In this document: piece after piece, positions 1-9,226 of the stretch
How the letters are laid out: each line of letters starts with the position of its first letter
Numbering within the stretch: the stretch's first letter is position 1
DNA from: Lachnospiraceae bacterium
Lineage (GTDB): Bacteria > Bacillota > Clostridia > Lachnospirales > Lachnospiraceae
DNA: 64,000 nucleotides
Assembly (NCBI GenBank): GCA_014804755.1
Contig: JAAUZE010000027.1
Span: forward strand, 62,001-126,000
Direction: 5' to 3'
Position numbers and translations under genes: made by a program
The notes under the pieces: model-generated
Databases searched by the model: none
Seen by the model: the letters and a program-made list of their open reading frames with translations, nothing else
Told to the model about the DNA's origin: nothing

Positions 1-2
1 AA

Positions 3-1079
3 GAAGGACAAGGTAAAGAGGAAAAATCAGTTAAATTAATTGAGGAATTCAATAATAGTATAAAAGATAATTTTTGGATTAATTATTTTTTGCAATGTGA
101 TATGCATGGTGATGAAAACTGGATTGATTTTGAAAGTGAGATTTCTCAGATTATTCGGTCAATAGATACTGATATGAATTCGCCAGAAAGTCAGCATTAT
201 ACATTAGAAGATAAAATAAAAAGTATTGGCAATGAGTTTGTAAATAAGTACTGTGAAAAATGGTCTCCGGAAGGGACATATAAAGGATTAAGAGATAAAT
301 TATTAGCTGATTTAAATAGGCTGATAAGAGCATTTGAGATATATTTGACAAAATATGTAGAAAATATAGAAAGTAAATCATTCTCTCTTGATATTCGAGA
401 AATTATATTAAAAAAAAATAGGATATCGATAGATGATACATATGTGTTGTCTTTTAATTATACTAATACATATCAAAAATTATATGGTGGTAAAATACAA
501 GAAAATACGGAAAAATATATAGATTATATCCATGGTAAAGCTGACATAAATAGTACAATAGAAAATAATAACATGGTACTTGGAATAGATGAATACCTTT
601 CAGATGATAGGAAAAATAAAGATATGGATTTTATTGCCTTTAAAAAGTTTTATCAACGGATATATAAGCAAACAGGCTGCAAGTATAAAAATTGGATAGA
701 TAGGATAAGGCGAGATTATTTTGAACATTTAAGTAAATTTGAAAATGTACCATATATGAAACAAGGGTATATGTCTAATAGTATTCAAAGAATGATTAAT
801 GAACATGCAATATCTGCCTTAAAAAATGAAGAATGTCCCAAACACAACCTTTATATTTTTGGTCATTCGTTAGACGTTACTGATGGAGATATTTTAAGAG
901 ATTTAATTTTAAACGACAACGTGTATACTACCATTTATTACCACAATAAAGATGTGATGGGACAACAGATTACAAACCTTGTAAAAGTCATTGGACAAGA
1001 TGAATTAATCAGAAGAACAGGAGGAAGTACAAAAACCATTGAATTTAAACAACAGCAGGATATTATACTGATTGAATAA
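3..1079 (+). CDS. AbiH-type abortive infection protein, 5' end outside window
   Basis: The reading frame is open from the left edge with no stop, so the gene starts outside the window; an internal TTG at 90 is not needed as a start. Motifs typical of AbiH and its SIR2-like relatives appear in order: W-x-D-F-E near the start, SFNYTNT in the middle, an IHG triplet, LGID, and FGHSLD-x-x-D near the C-terminus. AbiH proteins are known from plasmid-borne phage abortive infection in lactococci; their biochemistry is poorly known. The N-terminal glycine-rich GNGFD segment expected for the family would lie upstream of the window. AT-rich codon use matches the rest of the island to 11.3 kb. A defence role is inferred from family and neighbours. 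Confidence 0.8.
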   Translation, partial: EGQGKEEKSVKLIEEFNNSIKDNFWINYFLQCDMHGDENWIDFESEISQIIRSIDTDMNSPESQHYTLEDKIKSIGNEFVNKYCEKWSPEGTYKGLRDKLLADLNRLIRAFEIYLTKYVENIESKSFSLDIREIILKKNRISIDDTYVLSFNYTNTYQKLYGGKIQENTEKYIDYIHGKADINSTIENNNMVLGIDEYLSDDRKNKDMDFIAFKKFYQRIYKQTGCKYKNWIDRIRRDYFEHLSKFENVPYMKQGYMSNSIQRMINEHAISALKNEECPKHNLYIFGHSLDVTDGDILRDLILNDNVYTTIYYHNKDVMGQQITNLVKVIGQDELIRRTGGSTKTIEFKQQQDIILIE

Positions 1080-1488
1080 TATAAGATAAATCCTTGTCTG
1101 AGTGGGGGAATAAAAGGCTGTAAATACAGATCTTCTATGATAATGACTGAGCTGAAGGCTTTTTTGTAAGCTCTCAGCCCTTGTTTTATTTATACCAGCA
1201 CAGGCAGCTATCAATCAAGGGTAGGCGAAAATTCTGCAAATATCCTGCACCTGTTTGATATGGAGTTTCCATATGAGCAGGCGTCGGCATATCGGAAAAG
1301 TCATGGAGCATATCTCAGGCATAATCAGTGGTCTGATTTATGCACAGAAACAAGGATAGCAGTATAGAACAATAGAGAATCCTATTACTGATAGAAATAT
1401 CGGTAATGGGATTTTTGCGCGTTTAAGAAAGATTTGGCATTTACAATGCACGGGCGATGGAGTGAAAGGGATAACGTATAAACCACAC
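1080..1488. other. Intergenic stretch with a possible gene fragment
   Basis: No intact gene is visible. An imperfect inverted repeat (GCTGA at 1151-1155 against TCAGC at 1174-1178, with AGGCTT/AAGC inside) follows the AbiH gene and could end its transcript. A start-less open stretch at 1191-1367 on the plus strand encodes about 58 residues that look protein-like (mixed charge, aromatic residues) but match no family I recognise; it may be the tail of a deleted gene. Confidence 0.35.
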
Positions 1489-1532
1489 AAAAAAGTAACC
1501 GCCCTTTAGCCGAGGATCACGGTTACTTTTTT
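1489..1532 (+). terminator. Strong rho-independent terminator-like hairpin
   Basis: Perfect inverted repeat AAAAAGTAACCG / CGGTTACTTTTT around an 18-base loop, with a run of T on the plus strand and matching A on the other side, so it may work in both directions. No intact gene lies just upstream, suggesting that the gene it once served was deleted. Confidence 0.7.
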
Positions 1533-1615
1533 TGTAACTATTCTTTAAGGCTGACCGTCTATCGGCAGTACCTCTTTTGTGCCTTTATTGTAGCAGATTC
1601 CCCTTCGCTTGTCAA

Positions 1616-1717
1616 ATGCAGATGTGGGATGCTTGGCAAAGCGATAATTTGGCAGGCTATGATGGATTTGTGGCATTTACATCCAAAGGTGATCTGATAG
1701 AGTATATGAGAAAGTAG
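1616..1717 (+). pseudogene. Short ORF or gene tail of unknown family
   Basis: Thirty-three codons from ATG to TAG, rich in W, G, Y and D, directly ahead of the next small ORF. I do not recognise a family. It could be the C-terminal scrap of a mobile-element protein; no clear ribosome site precedes it. Confidence 0.25.
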
Positions 1718-1725
1718 GTGATAGA

Positions 1726-1908
1726 ATGTTGGTGATGGCAAAAAAAGTAACCGATGATACACATGATATTGCCTATTATGCAAGAGACAGCAGATTAACG
1801 GAGCCATCTGATGGGAAACAGTATGAGTGGCGTAAAATGATAGAGCTTTCAAAGATGCTGGGAAGACCGCTCACGGATGAAGAGGCAGAGGAGTTTAGGA
1901 TCGAGTAA
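1726..1908 (+). CDS. Small hypothetical protein, mobile-element associated
   Basis: A 60-residue acidic protein starting after an AGGTG site. It ends with a PLTDEEAEEFR-like segment, a style I associate with short accessory ORFs of clostridial mobile elements, but I cannot name a family. It sits between a terminator hairpin and a recombinase remnant, which fits a decayed integrative element. Function unknown. Confidence 0.4.
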   Translation: MLVMAKKVTDDTHDIAYYARDSRLTEPSDGKQYEWRKMIELSKMLGRPLTDEEAEEFRIE

Positions 1909-2046
1909 CGGAAGATGATAGTCGGGAGAGCAGAGATTTGGATGAATCCCTGCTTTTTTTTGTGCGGAAATGAAACCCATTTGTTTTGTATTTGACGAAG
2001 TGATGAAGCTGCCCTGATTAGTCAGGACGGCGGGATAGTAAAAGGC

Positions 2047-2622
2047 ATGCGGATGACTACATACCGGAAAACAGGCAGCATGCGGGAATTGTCAGCGAAG
2101 AAGTGTGGCAGTTCCATGTATATGAACAAGCATGCACGGACGAATAAAGACGGGACGTATAAAAATTATATTACTATATATGTGGAAGAAATAAGCAGGA
2201 AAGTGGATCTAAACAAGTCCCGTCTAAAAAAGGAAATAGACAGTCTTCCCATAGATACAAAGTATCGCGAACGAAAACTGCATGACATGACAATAAGACT
2301 GGATGGATTATACGACACGATTGCGGAATTGGAGGAAAGGATTGAGGATGCAAAGCTAAGAAAAGACGCTGTTGCGATGGAAGCCGCTACAATCGACAAT
2401 ATTTATAAAATAATGCAGAATTTTAACAGCTTATATGATATGATAAATGATGAGGAAAAGAAAAATTTGGTTTCCTATCTGATCAAAGAGATTCAAATAT
2501 ATCCTGAGGGAGAATCGAAATCAAGACTGAGATCAATAGAGTTCAAGCTTCCGATATATCGTGACGGGATAGCAGTGCGGAAGCTCTTGTGGGAGAGCGA
2601 TAACATTAATAAGACGGATTGA
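2047..2622 (+). pseudogene. C-terminal remnant of a large serine recombinase
   Basis: The 191-codon frame corresponds only to the C-terminal part of a large serine recombinase: a damaged zinc-ribbon-like start (a single CGSS motif), a long coiled coil, then the LYDMI-x-DEEKK / IKEIQIYPEG / LPIYRDG pattern common in clostridial transposon recombinases. The N-terminal catalytic resolvase domain with its serine nucleophile, and the recombinase domain, are missing, so it cannot act as an integrase. It marks an old integration/excision event at the left part of the island. Full-length family members are about 500-560 residues. Confidence 0.75.
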
Positions 2623-2720
2623 AAGTAGTAAACTCTAAATTGCACAAGTAAAGCGGAAGCGTGGGATTGTGGAAAGGATAAATTATCGTTTATAACAGGG
2701 ACATAGAAAGGAATTACCAT

Positions 2721-3785
2721 ATGGCGAAAAGAAAGGAAACGGAGGTAACAATCCGTTCAAGTGCTGCTGAATATCTTACCTTTGTGGCTTCCACAGGAGA
2801 TAGTGACAGTAGCTATGAGATGCGCTACGAGGACGAAAACATATGGCTGACGCAAAAAATGATGTCGGCGCTATATGATGTTTCGGTTGCCGCTGTATCC
2901 CAGCATATCAAGCGCATTTATGAGGATGGAGAGTTGACACCGGAGGCAACTATTAAGAAATACTTAACGGTTCAGTTGGAAGGAACTCGCCAGGTTTCAC
3001 GCAACCTGGATCATTATAATCTCCAGATGATCATCTCTGTCGGATTTAAGGTAAATAATCAGCGGGCTGTTCAGTTCAGAAAATGGGCGGGACAAATTGT
3101 TAAGGATTATACGATTCAAGGCTGGACAATGGACAAAGAGCGCCTGAAAAGCGGTCATATGTTTACAGATGAATATTTTGACCGCCAGTTACAGTACATT
3201 CGGGAAATCCGTCTGTCAGAGCGAAAGTTTTATCAAAAAATTACTGACCTGTATGCTACGGCTTTTGACTATGATAAAGATGCTAAAACTACTCGCCTGT
3301 TTTTTCAAACGGTTCAGAACAAAATGCATTTTGCCGTTCACAGACATACCGCCGCGGAACTCATTGTGGAAAGGGCAGACGCAGGTAAAGAACATATGGG
3401 CTTGGCAACATGGGAAAATGCTCCAGACGGAAAGATTATCAAGGCGGATGTTACAATCGCAAAAAACTATTTAAGCGAAAAAGAAATGTCATATTTGGAA
3501 AGAATTGTAACTCTTTATCTCGACTACGCCGAACTTCAGGCTGAGCGGCATATTCCTATGAGCATGGAAGACTGGGCAAAGCGGTTGGATGGGTTCCTCG
3601 AATTTAACGGAAATGAATTGTTGATAGGAGCGGGGAAAATCAGTGCGGAGCAGGCGAAGCTCCATGCAGAGACAGAGTTTGAAAAATACAGAATTATTCA
3701 GGATAATCTCTTTATGTCTGACTTTGACCGTTATATGTTGGAGTTGAGTGAAGTGGCAAGCGGTACAGATTCAACGCACGAATAG
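2721..3785 (+). CDS. RhuM family protein
   Basis: A 354-aa full-length member of the RhuM family (named after a Salmonella pathogenicity-island gene; function not established). Visible family features: an N-terminal IWLTQKMMSALY segment like that of Bro-N/KilA-type DNA-binding modules, the central HYNLQMIISVGF block, VQFRKWA, and a C-terminal half with helical YLERIVTLYLDYAE and LEFNGNELL segments. An AAAGGAATT site precedes the ATG. RhuM genes are frequent in prophage remnants, restriction loci and defence islands. A decayed second copy lies at about 10.94-11.27 kb, so RhuM sequences flank the SIR2-like gene and the three-gene ATPase cassette. Confidence 0.85.
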   Translation: MAKRKETEVTIRSSAAEYLTFVASTGDSDSSYEMRYEDENIWLTQKMMSALYDVSVAAVSQHIKRIYEDGELTPEATIKKYLTVQLEGTRQVSRNLDHYNLQMIISVGFKVNNQRAVQFRKWAGQIVKDYTIQGWTMDKERLKSGHMFTDEYFDRQLQYIREIRLSERKFYQKITDLYATAFDYDKDAKTTRLFFQTVQNKMHFAVHRHTAAELIVERADAGKEHMGLATWENAPDGKIIKADVTIAKNYLSEKEMSYLERIVTLYLDYAELQAERHIPMSMEDWAKRLDGFLEFNGNELLIGAGKISAEQAKLHAETEFEKYRIIQDNLFMSDFDRYMLELSEVASGTDSTHE

Positions 3786-3799
3786 TCGTTTAAGTAGAA

Positions 3800-3900
3800 A
3801 CAATTTTCACCAACGGCGCAAGCGAATCAAGGGCTGTTCGGAGAAAACGCTGAAGTATTACCAGACCACCATTGATGCGCTGGGTGTATCCTTTGGCAAA
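3800..3900 (+). pseudogene. Tyrosine recombinase N-terminal scrap
   Basis: In the frame running through 3748-4017, residues around KGCSEKTLKYYQTTIDAL match the start of the core-binding (SAM-like) domain of XerC/D-type tyrosine recombinases, where SEKT-x-x-x-Y is typical. The similarity then ends abruptly and the next recognisable sequence is a KilA-N fragment in another frame. No catalytic domain is present. This is a deletion scar between the RhuM gene and the SIR2-like gene. Confidence 0.55.
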
Positions 3901-3920
3901 AATATGGATATAACGAAAAG

Positions 3921-4073
3921 AATAACGGAGCTTCGATTGTTTCAAAAGCAGGACGTTATGGCGGAACATGTGCTCATAGTGATATTGCGATGTCCTTTGC
4001 AACTTGGATTTCTCTAGAATTCCGGTTATATAGTATGAAAGACTGTAAGAGATTAAGGAACGATAGGAATTAA
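3921..4073 (+). pseudogene. KilA-N domain protein, C-terminal fragment
   Basis: An open stretch of 50 codons contains GRYGGTCAHSDIAMSFATW followed by ISLEFRLYSMK, which is the hallmark end of the KilA-N domain found in phage and mobile-element proteins. The N-terminal part is lost by fusion to the recombinase scrap upstream. Its stop codon TAA overlaps by one base the ATG of the SIR2-like gene (TAATG), so that gene may now be read by coupling or from a promoter inside the remnant. Confidence 0.65.
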
Positions 4074-5368
4074 TGAAGATGAAAGAAATAACATATAAAG
4101 AATTAGAAAAAATAGTACAAGAACAACCGGCAGCATTTTTATGTGGGAATGGGTTCAGTATTAACTTTGATAGTGATTTTGCAAATATTTATGATAGACT
4201 TTATGAAGCACACAAATTATTGATTCGAAGCGGAAAGTATGATGTGAAGGCAAATAATTCATTTAATAAGATTTTTAAGGACAATTATAAAAGTGTCTCT
4301 AAGTACGTGTATACATATAAGCATAAAGATATAGAGAAAGTATTTGTGTCGGGTATTTACTTTGCAGATAGTATTATAAAAGATGTGGAATTGATGGGGG
4401 AATTAAATAATAATGGCTATGTTCATAAACTGGTTTTTGATAAAACGGAGCTTGATTTGGTTGAAAGTATTGCAAGCGTTGGAAAAAAGTGGGGATATAG
4501 GTCTGTAAATATCGAATATTGGTCAATATTGATATATATGTTTTTTGCTATAAGTGCCTTAAAAACTGAAAAATATGAATTCCCTAAAAACAATGAATTT
4601 ATTACTTTAATCAAACTGGGGAACATAAATAAGAATAGGCTTGTACCAGGAACGGATGACATTTATCAATTTGTACTTAGTAATGGGTTTAATACATATT
4701 ATCGAATGCTTTTTGCAACCGCTATTCTGTGCAATGGAAAAGCTGTAAATTTTTTTGAATTAAGCAATCTTTATAATTTAAAACTGGACGAAATCAGAGC
4801 CTTTTTGGATAAATATAAGGTATTAATGACCTTGAATTATGATCACATTTTAGAAAACATTTCATCACGACCTGTACAACATATTCATGGACAGTATGTA
4901 CAAAATGAGAAAGAATATGTATACTATCAGAGTTTGGGAATAGACTTAAACTTAGAAACATACATAAGTTTTTCGGATATATTGATTGGGGATTATTTTA
5001 CTAATAAAACATTTGCAGGAGTGATAAATGTAATGAATAAGAATCCTATAAATAAAAAAGTATCTAACATTGTAAAAATAGTTGGTACCTGTATGGAAAA
5101 AAGCGAAATAGAAGTGATGGTAATATTTGGGATGAACATTGATAATGACCAACATATACTAAGGGACATAATGTTAAGATTTAGCGAGATGCCATCTAAG
5201 GATGTTAAGATTGTTTATTGCTATTTTACTGAAGAAGACAGAGATGTATTTAATGAGCAGTATGAGGCATCCATTACTTTTAGGAAGGATGTCAGTAATA
5301 GAGTTAAGCAGACGGAACTTTTATACATAAAGACACAAGATATTTTACAAGCATATTTTACGGAATGA
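4073..5368 (+). CDS. SIR2/AbiH-like putative defence protein
   Basis: A 431-aa protein of the SIR2-like/AbiH group. It has an N-terminal glycine-rich nucleotide-binding turn (FLCGNGFSINF, residues about 22-32), then a helical middle, then LTLNYDHILE, HIHG, a LGID-like segment, and FGMNIDNDQHIL near residue 355. The same order of motifs (TNYD-x-x-LE, HG, G-x-x-x-x-D-x-HI) is seen in SIR2-type NADase effectors of bacterial defence systems, and it parallels the AbiH gene at the left edge. NAD hydrolysis is an inference only. It is AT-rich like the island. A 360-bp gap separates it from the DUF4236/AAA+/FtsK cassette on the same strand. Confidence 0.7.
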   Translation: MKMKEITYKELEKIVQEQPAAFLCGNGFSINFDSDFANIYDRLYEAHKLLIRSGKYDVKANNSFNKIFKDNYKSVSKYVYTYKHKDIEKVFVSGIYFADSIIKDVELMGELNNNGYVHKLVFDKTELDLVESIASVGKKWGYRSVNIEYWSILIYMFFAISALKTEKYEFPKNNEFITLIKLGNINKNRLVPGTDDIYQFVLSNGFNTYYRMLFATAILCNGKAVNFFELSNLYNLKLDEIRAFLDKYKVLMTLNYDHILENISSRPVQHIHGQYVQNEKEYVYYQSLGIDLNLETYISFSDILIGDYFTNKTFAGVINVMNKNPINKKVSNIVKIVGTCMEKSEIEVMVIFGMNIDNDQHILRDIMLRFSEMPSKDVKIVYCYFTEEDRDVFNEQYEASITFRKDVSNRVKQTELLYIKTQDILQAYFTE

Positions 5369-5728
5369 AATCCTTTTGCTTAAAGTATTTAATAACATTG
5401 GAAATATACAATTTTCATAGCGCTTGATGGGGTTGTCCCGCGTAAAAGGAAGTATAAATTTATTAGTGATGTTATAGCTTTAGTGGAAAAGCGGTAATAC
5501 CGTTGAGACGATTTACTTACTTTCCAAACAAAATGTGGAGCATCATATTGAGGTGGACTGAAGTTGGTTAAGATGGTTTGACGGCGGCGGAAAGCATTTT
5601 GTCATTTTTTATTAGCTTTTGGAATGAGGAAAACCAGGTATAGGTCAAAGCAATTGTCTTTGTATGGCGTATATGATATTATATTATCCGAGTTTTTTAT
5701 TATAAAACATATGGGGGATTCAAGTGAA
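5369..5728. other. Intergenic gap before the ATPase cassette
   Basis: No gene recognised. Scattered short open stretches look like scraps of decayed genes. The region must carry the promoter for the cassette; AT-rich sequence just before 5700 (TATATGATATTATATTATCC) is compatible with one, but I cannot pick hexamers with confidence. Confidence 0.4.
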
Positions 5729-7006
5729 ATGGGATTGAATTTCAGAAAAAGTTCATCAGTAGGACCTTTTCGTCTGAATTTTTCTAAATCTGGAATAGGA
5801 GTTTCTACAGGAGTTAAGGGCGCACGGGTTTCTATGGGACCGAGAGGAACATACATTAGTATTGGTCGAAACGGTGTTTATTATAGAAAGAAAATAGGTT
5901 CTTCAAGTAGTAAGAAAAGTGGAAGTTCAAGAAACAATAGAACAGTGGCACCACAATCTACTTATACATATCAGATTACCGACATTACTACAGATGCTAT
6001 CAGGATACCGATATCTTCTGGTCAAATGACAGAATCGGGATTAGAAATAATTAAAAACATAAAAAGAGCCGAGGCACTAACGTGGCTATGGTGGGTGGCA
6101 TTATTCGTGCTGTTCTATTATATCAGTAGCTGGTCAATTTTAGTTATGGGAATCGTATGGCTTGTGTTTTATAATTTCTTTATTGCTACCATAGACTACG
6201 ATATTGATGATGAAACAAAAGAAAAATGGAATTCGGTAATTGATAACTTAAATGTGTTGAAAACAAGTAAAAAACTTTGGGTGATTGAAACATCAAGATT
6301 TAATTCAAATATAAAGATAAATGCAGGTGCAACCAGGTCAATACAGAGGGGTGTGGCAAAGGTCAGAATTATTAAGCCAAATCACTATACTGGGGTGAAG
6401 GTTAAAACAGGGGAAAGATCCTTTTTGATTTCAAGCAATAAGTGTAAAATTCTTTTTTTGCCTAGTGAGGTGTTGATTAAGAAGGGGAGTAAAATTGTAG
6501 CATATGCTTATGGCGACATAAGTATAATATGTTCGACAACAAATTTTATTGAAGATGGCTTCATTTCGAGAGATGCCGAAATAATAAGGTATACATGGCA
6601 GTATGTTAATAAAAATGGTACCGCGGATAAACGATATAAGAATAATCGCCAACTTCCGGTTTGTAGATATGGATTATTGCATCTAAAAGCAGGAAATGAA
6701 TTGAATGTAGAAATTCATGTTTCTAATAACAGAATTATTGATGGTATTGGAAGTGTATGTAGAACATATTCATCATTTTTAAATTCAGGAAATGCCCGTA
6801 CAAGACCAACATCAAATTATCGCAAAGCTACAGTTCATTCGAGTGTGAGTCCTAGGAATGTGACACATGGTTATAGCGGTTATGGACAAAACGGAGAAGA
6901 CTTGCCGGACGAGCTGTTTGAAAATGATGTAATGCAGACTAAAAAAGAAAACGGTTCTTTAATAGATGAATTCAGTGATTTTATGGATTTCGAGGATGAA
7001 AAATAA
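5729..7006 (+). CDS. DUF4236 domain membrane protein
   Basis: The start is placed at 5729 because DUF4236 proteins begin with a G-L-N-F-R-K segment and a GGGGGA site lies upstream; a longer in-frame ORF begins at 5624. Residues 1-56 form the DUF4236 domain (a short, glycine-rich beta domain with FSKSGIG, G-x-R-x-SMGPRG and YYRK). A hydrophobic hairpin with two membrane spans lies at about 117-155. The remaining 270 residues look beta-rich and extracytoplasmic-or-cytoplasmic location cannot be decided from sequence. The gene's stop overlaps the next start by one base (TAATG), showing translational coupling with the AAA+ gene. DUF4236 is of unknown function; here it may be the membrane anchor of the cassette. 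Confidence 0.75.
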   Translation: MGLNFRKSSSVGPFRLNFSKSGIGVSTGVKGARVSMGPRGTYISIGRNGVYYRKKIGSSSSKKSGSSRNNRTVAPQSTYTYQITDITTDAIRIPISSGQMTESGLEIIKNIKRAEALTWLWWVALFVLFYYISSWSILVMGIVWLVFYNFFIATIDYDIDDETKEKWNSVIDNLNVLKTSKKLWVIETSRFNSNIKINAGATRSIQRGVAKVRIIKPNHYTGVKVKTGERSFLISSNKCKILFLPSEVLIKKGSKIVAYAYGDISIICSTTNFIEDGFISRDAEIIRYTWQYVNKNGTADKRYKNNRQLPVCRYGLLHLKAGNELNVEIHVSNNRIIDGIGSVCRTYSSFLNSGNARTRPTSNYRKATVHSSVSPRNVTHGYSGYGQNGEDLPDELFENDVMQTKKENGSLIDEFSDFMDFEDEK

Positions 7007-9222
7007 TGATTCAGTATGCAAAACAATTACATGACAATTATAAGAGAAGTGTATTAGCATTCTGTGAAAATTACAAGAGAATGGATGATGAAGTTATTAA
7101 TCAGATTGATTCTTTTTGCAGAATGTGTGCGTTGTATTTGTGGGGAAGCTTTGATGTTAGCGAGGATGAGTGCGTTCGTGCCCTGATGGAAGTTTATACA
7201 AAGAACAAATCTGATTACTCAAGAGAAGAAGTGGCAAAGATCCTGTCTGCTGTGAGGATAAAGAAGGGATCAATCAAGATACCTGGTTTTTTTAGAGATA
7301 TTGTCAGTTATGATAAGGAATATGGTGCTTATTATAGTCGAGTTTTTATTGATGGTATGCAATATATTCTTTTGATGTTTACCTTGATCGATGAAAATAC
7401 AACAATTGAAGAAGTGCAAGCTATCACTATGATTATAAAAATGTTAAAGGATTATTGTGATGAGCAAAATGTAAAAGAATATAGTGGAACATCGAATTTG
7501 AATTCTTTCATTACACCTCAAAAAGAGGATAAGAAGGTAGAAGTTATAGAGCCAAAAACACCGCTAACTGTTCAGGAAGAAAAAAATATAGACGCAAGAA
7601 CCGCAATGGAAAAATTGAATCAATTGATAGGGTTGAAAAATGTAAAGGAAGAGATAACGGCAATTATAAACTTTGCAAAAGTTCAAAACATGAGAAAAAA
7701 TATGAATCTTCCTGTTACAAATGTATCCTATCATCTTGTTTTCACGGGAAATCCCGGAACAGGAAAAACAACAGTTGCTCGTCTTGTGGCAGAAATATAC
7801 AAAGATTTAGGACTAATATCTCAAGGACATTTGATTGAAACTGACAGAGGCAATTTGGTAGCTGGATATGTTGGGCAGACAGCCATAAAAACGAAGGAAG
7901 TTATCGAAAAAGCAATGGGGGGAGTCCTTTTTATTGATGAAGCATATTCTCTCGCTAATAGAGATGATCAAGGATATGGGCAAGAGGCAATAGATACTTT
8001 ATTAAAAGAAATGGAAGACCACAGAGATGATTTTGTAATTATTGTTGCTGGTTATGATGGTCTTATGGAAGAGTTCATAAACTCAAATCCTGGATTACAG
8101 TCAAGGTTTACTCACTATGTTCATTTTGATAATTATACTGGTGATGAGTTATATGATATATTTAAGCAATTTTGCAGTTCTAATAAATATGAACTATCAG
8201 AGGATACTCACGAACCGTTAAAAAAATATTTTTCAACATTAGCTGATAAGCATGGTAATAATTTTGGTAATGCTCGAGAAGTACGAAATTTCTTTGAAAA
8301 TGCAATAACAAGGCAAGCTAATAGAATATCTTCATCAAGTGATTTTTCAAAGGAAGAGATTGTCACTATTAAAGCGGTTGATTTGGATATTAATGATGAT
8401 GAAGAGATACAAACGCTGGAAGCGGCACTTGCTGAATTGAACGCACTTACAGGATTGAATAACGTAAAGAAAGAAATTGAGGGATTAGTTCAACTTGTTA
8501 AGTATCAGCATATTAGAAAAAATCAAGGATTAAAAATTCCGTCTGTATCTTTGCATCTTGTATTTACGGGAAATCCCGGAACAGGAAAAACCACGGTTGC
8601 ACGATGCGTATCGAAAATATATAAATGTTTAGGTCTTATTTCCGACGGACAGCTTATTGAAACAGATAGGAGCGGATTGGTTGCAGGTTTCGTTGGGCAG
8701 ACTTCAATAAAGACAAAAAAAGTTATAGAAAAAGCAATCGGAGGAGTTCTTTTTATTGACGAAGCATACACCTTATTGGGCTCTGACAATGATTTTGGGC
8801 AGGAAGCAATAGATACTTTGTTAAAAGAAATGGAAGACCATCGAGATAATCTGGTAGTAATTGTGGCGGGTTATACGAATGAGATGTCATCTTTTATTCA
8901 TTCCAATCCGGGATTAGAGTCTCGATTTAATAGATATATTAGTTTTGAGGACTATAGTGCTGAAGAGTTGGTTGCAATATTTAAGTCTTTATGTGAGAAA
9001 AACCAATATAGATTAGCGGATGATGCTGAAGAAATAATACGTATGTATTTTGAAGGAATATTACCGGGCAGTATTGGCAATGGAAGAGGCGTAAGAAATA
9101 TTTTTGAAAAAATAATAACACATCAAGCAAATCATATTGATGTGGCCAACATAGAAGATGTGGAGATGTTATCAACAATTTCAAAGGATGACATTTCTGC
9201 CGTACTTCAGATAGGAAGGTAA
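7006..9222 (+). CDS. Tandem AAA+ ATPase, CbbX/EccA/SpoVK-like
   Basis: A 738-aa protein. Residues 1-160 are alpha-helical and acidic, resembling a TerB-like domain (inference). Two complete AAA+ modules of the CbbX/SpoVK/EccA class follow: Walker A GNPGTGKT at about 248-255 and again at about 522-529, each followed by LIETDR, VAGYVGQT or VAGFVGQT, Walker B FIDEAY (about 309 and 582), sensor region VIVAGY and a SRF arginine-finger motif. Family members remodel protein complexes (RuBisCO activase CbbX, type VII secretion EccA). The two modules are close copies of each other. Coupled by overlap to the DUF4236 gene and only four bases ahead of the FtsK-like gene, so the three form one transcription unit. 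Confidence 0.85.
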   Translation: MIQYAKQLHDNYKRSVLAFCENYKRMDDEVINQIDSFCRMCALYLWGSFDVSEDECVRALMEVYTKNKSDYSREEVAKILSAVRIKKGSIKIPGFFRDIVSYDKEYGAYYSRVFIDGMQYILLMFTLIDENTTIEEVQAITMIIKMLKDYCDEQNVKEYSGTSNLNSFITPQKEDKKVEVIEPKTPLTVQEEKNIDARTAMEKLNQLIGLKNVKEEITAIINFAKVQNMRKNMNLPVTNVSYHLVFTGNPGTGKTTVARLVAEIYKDLGLISQGHLIETDRGNLVAGYVGQTAIKTKEVIEKAMGGVLFIDEAYSLANRDDQGYGQEAIDTLLKEMEDHRDDFVIIVAGYDGLMEEFINSNPGLQSRFTHYVHFDNYTGDELYDIFKQFCSSNKYELSEDTHEPLKKYFSTLADKHGNNFGNAREVRNFFENAITRQANRISSSSDFSKEEIVTIKAVDLDINDDEEIQTLEAALAELNALTGLNNVKKEIEGLVQLVKYQHIRKNQGLKIPSVSLHLVFTGNPGTGKTTVARCVSKIYKCLGLISDGQLIETDRSGLVAGFVGQTSIKTKKVIEKAIGGVLFIDEAYTLLGSDNDFGQEAIDTLLKEMEDHRDNLVVIVAGYTNEMSSFIHSNPGLESRFNRYISFEDYSAEELVAIFKSLCEKNQYRLADDAEEIIRMYFEGILPGSIGNGRGVRNIFEKIITHQANHIDVANIEDVEMLSTISKDDISAVLQIGR

Positions 9223-9226
9223 GTGA

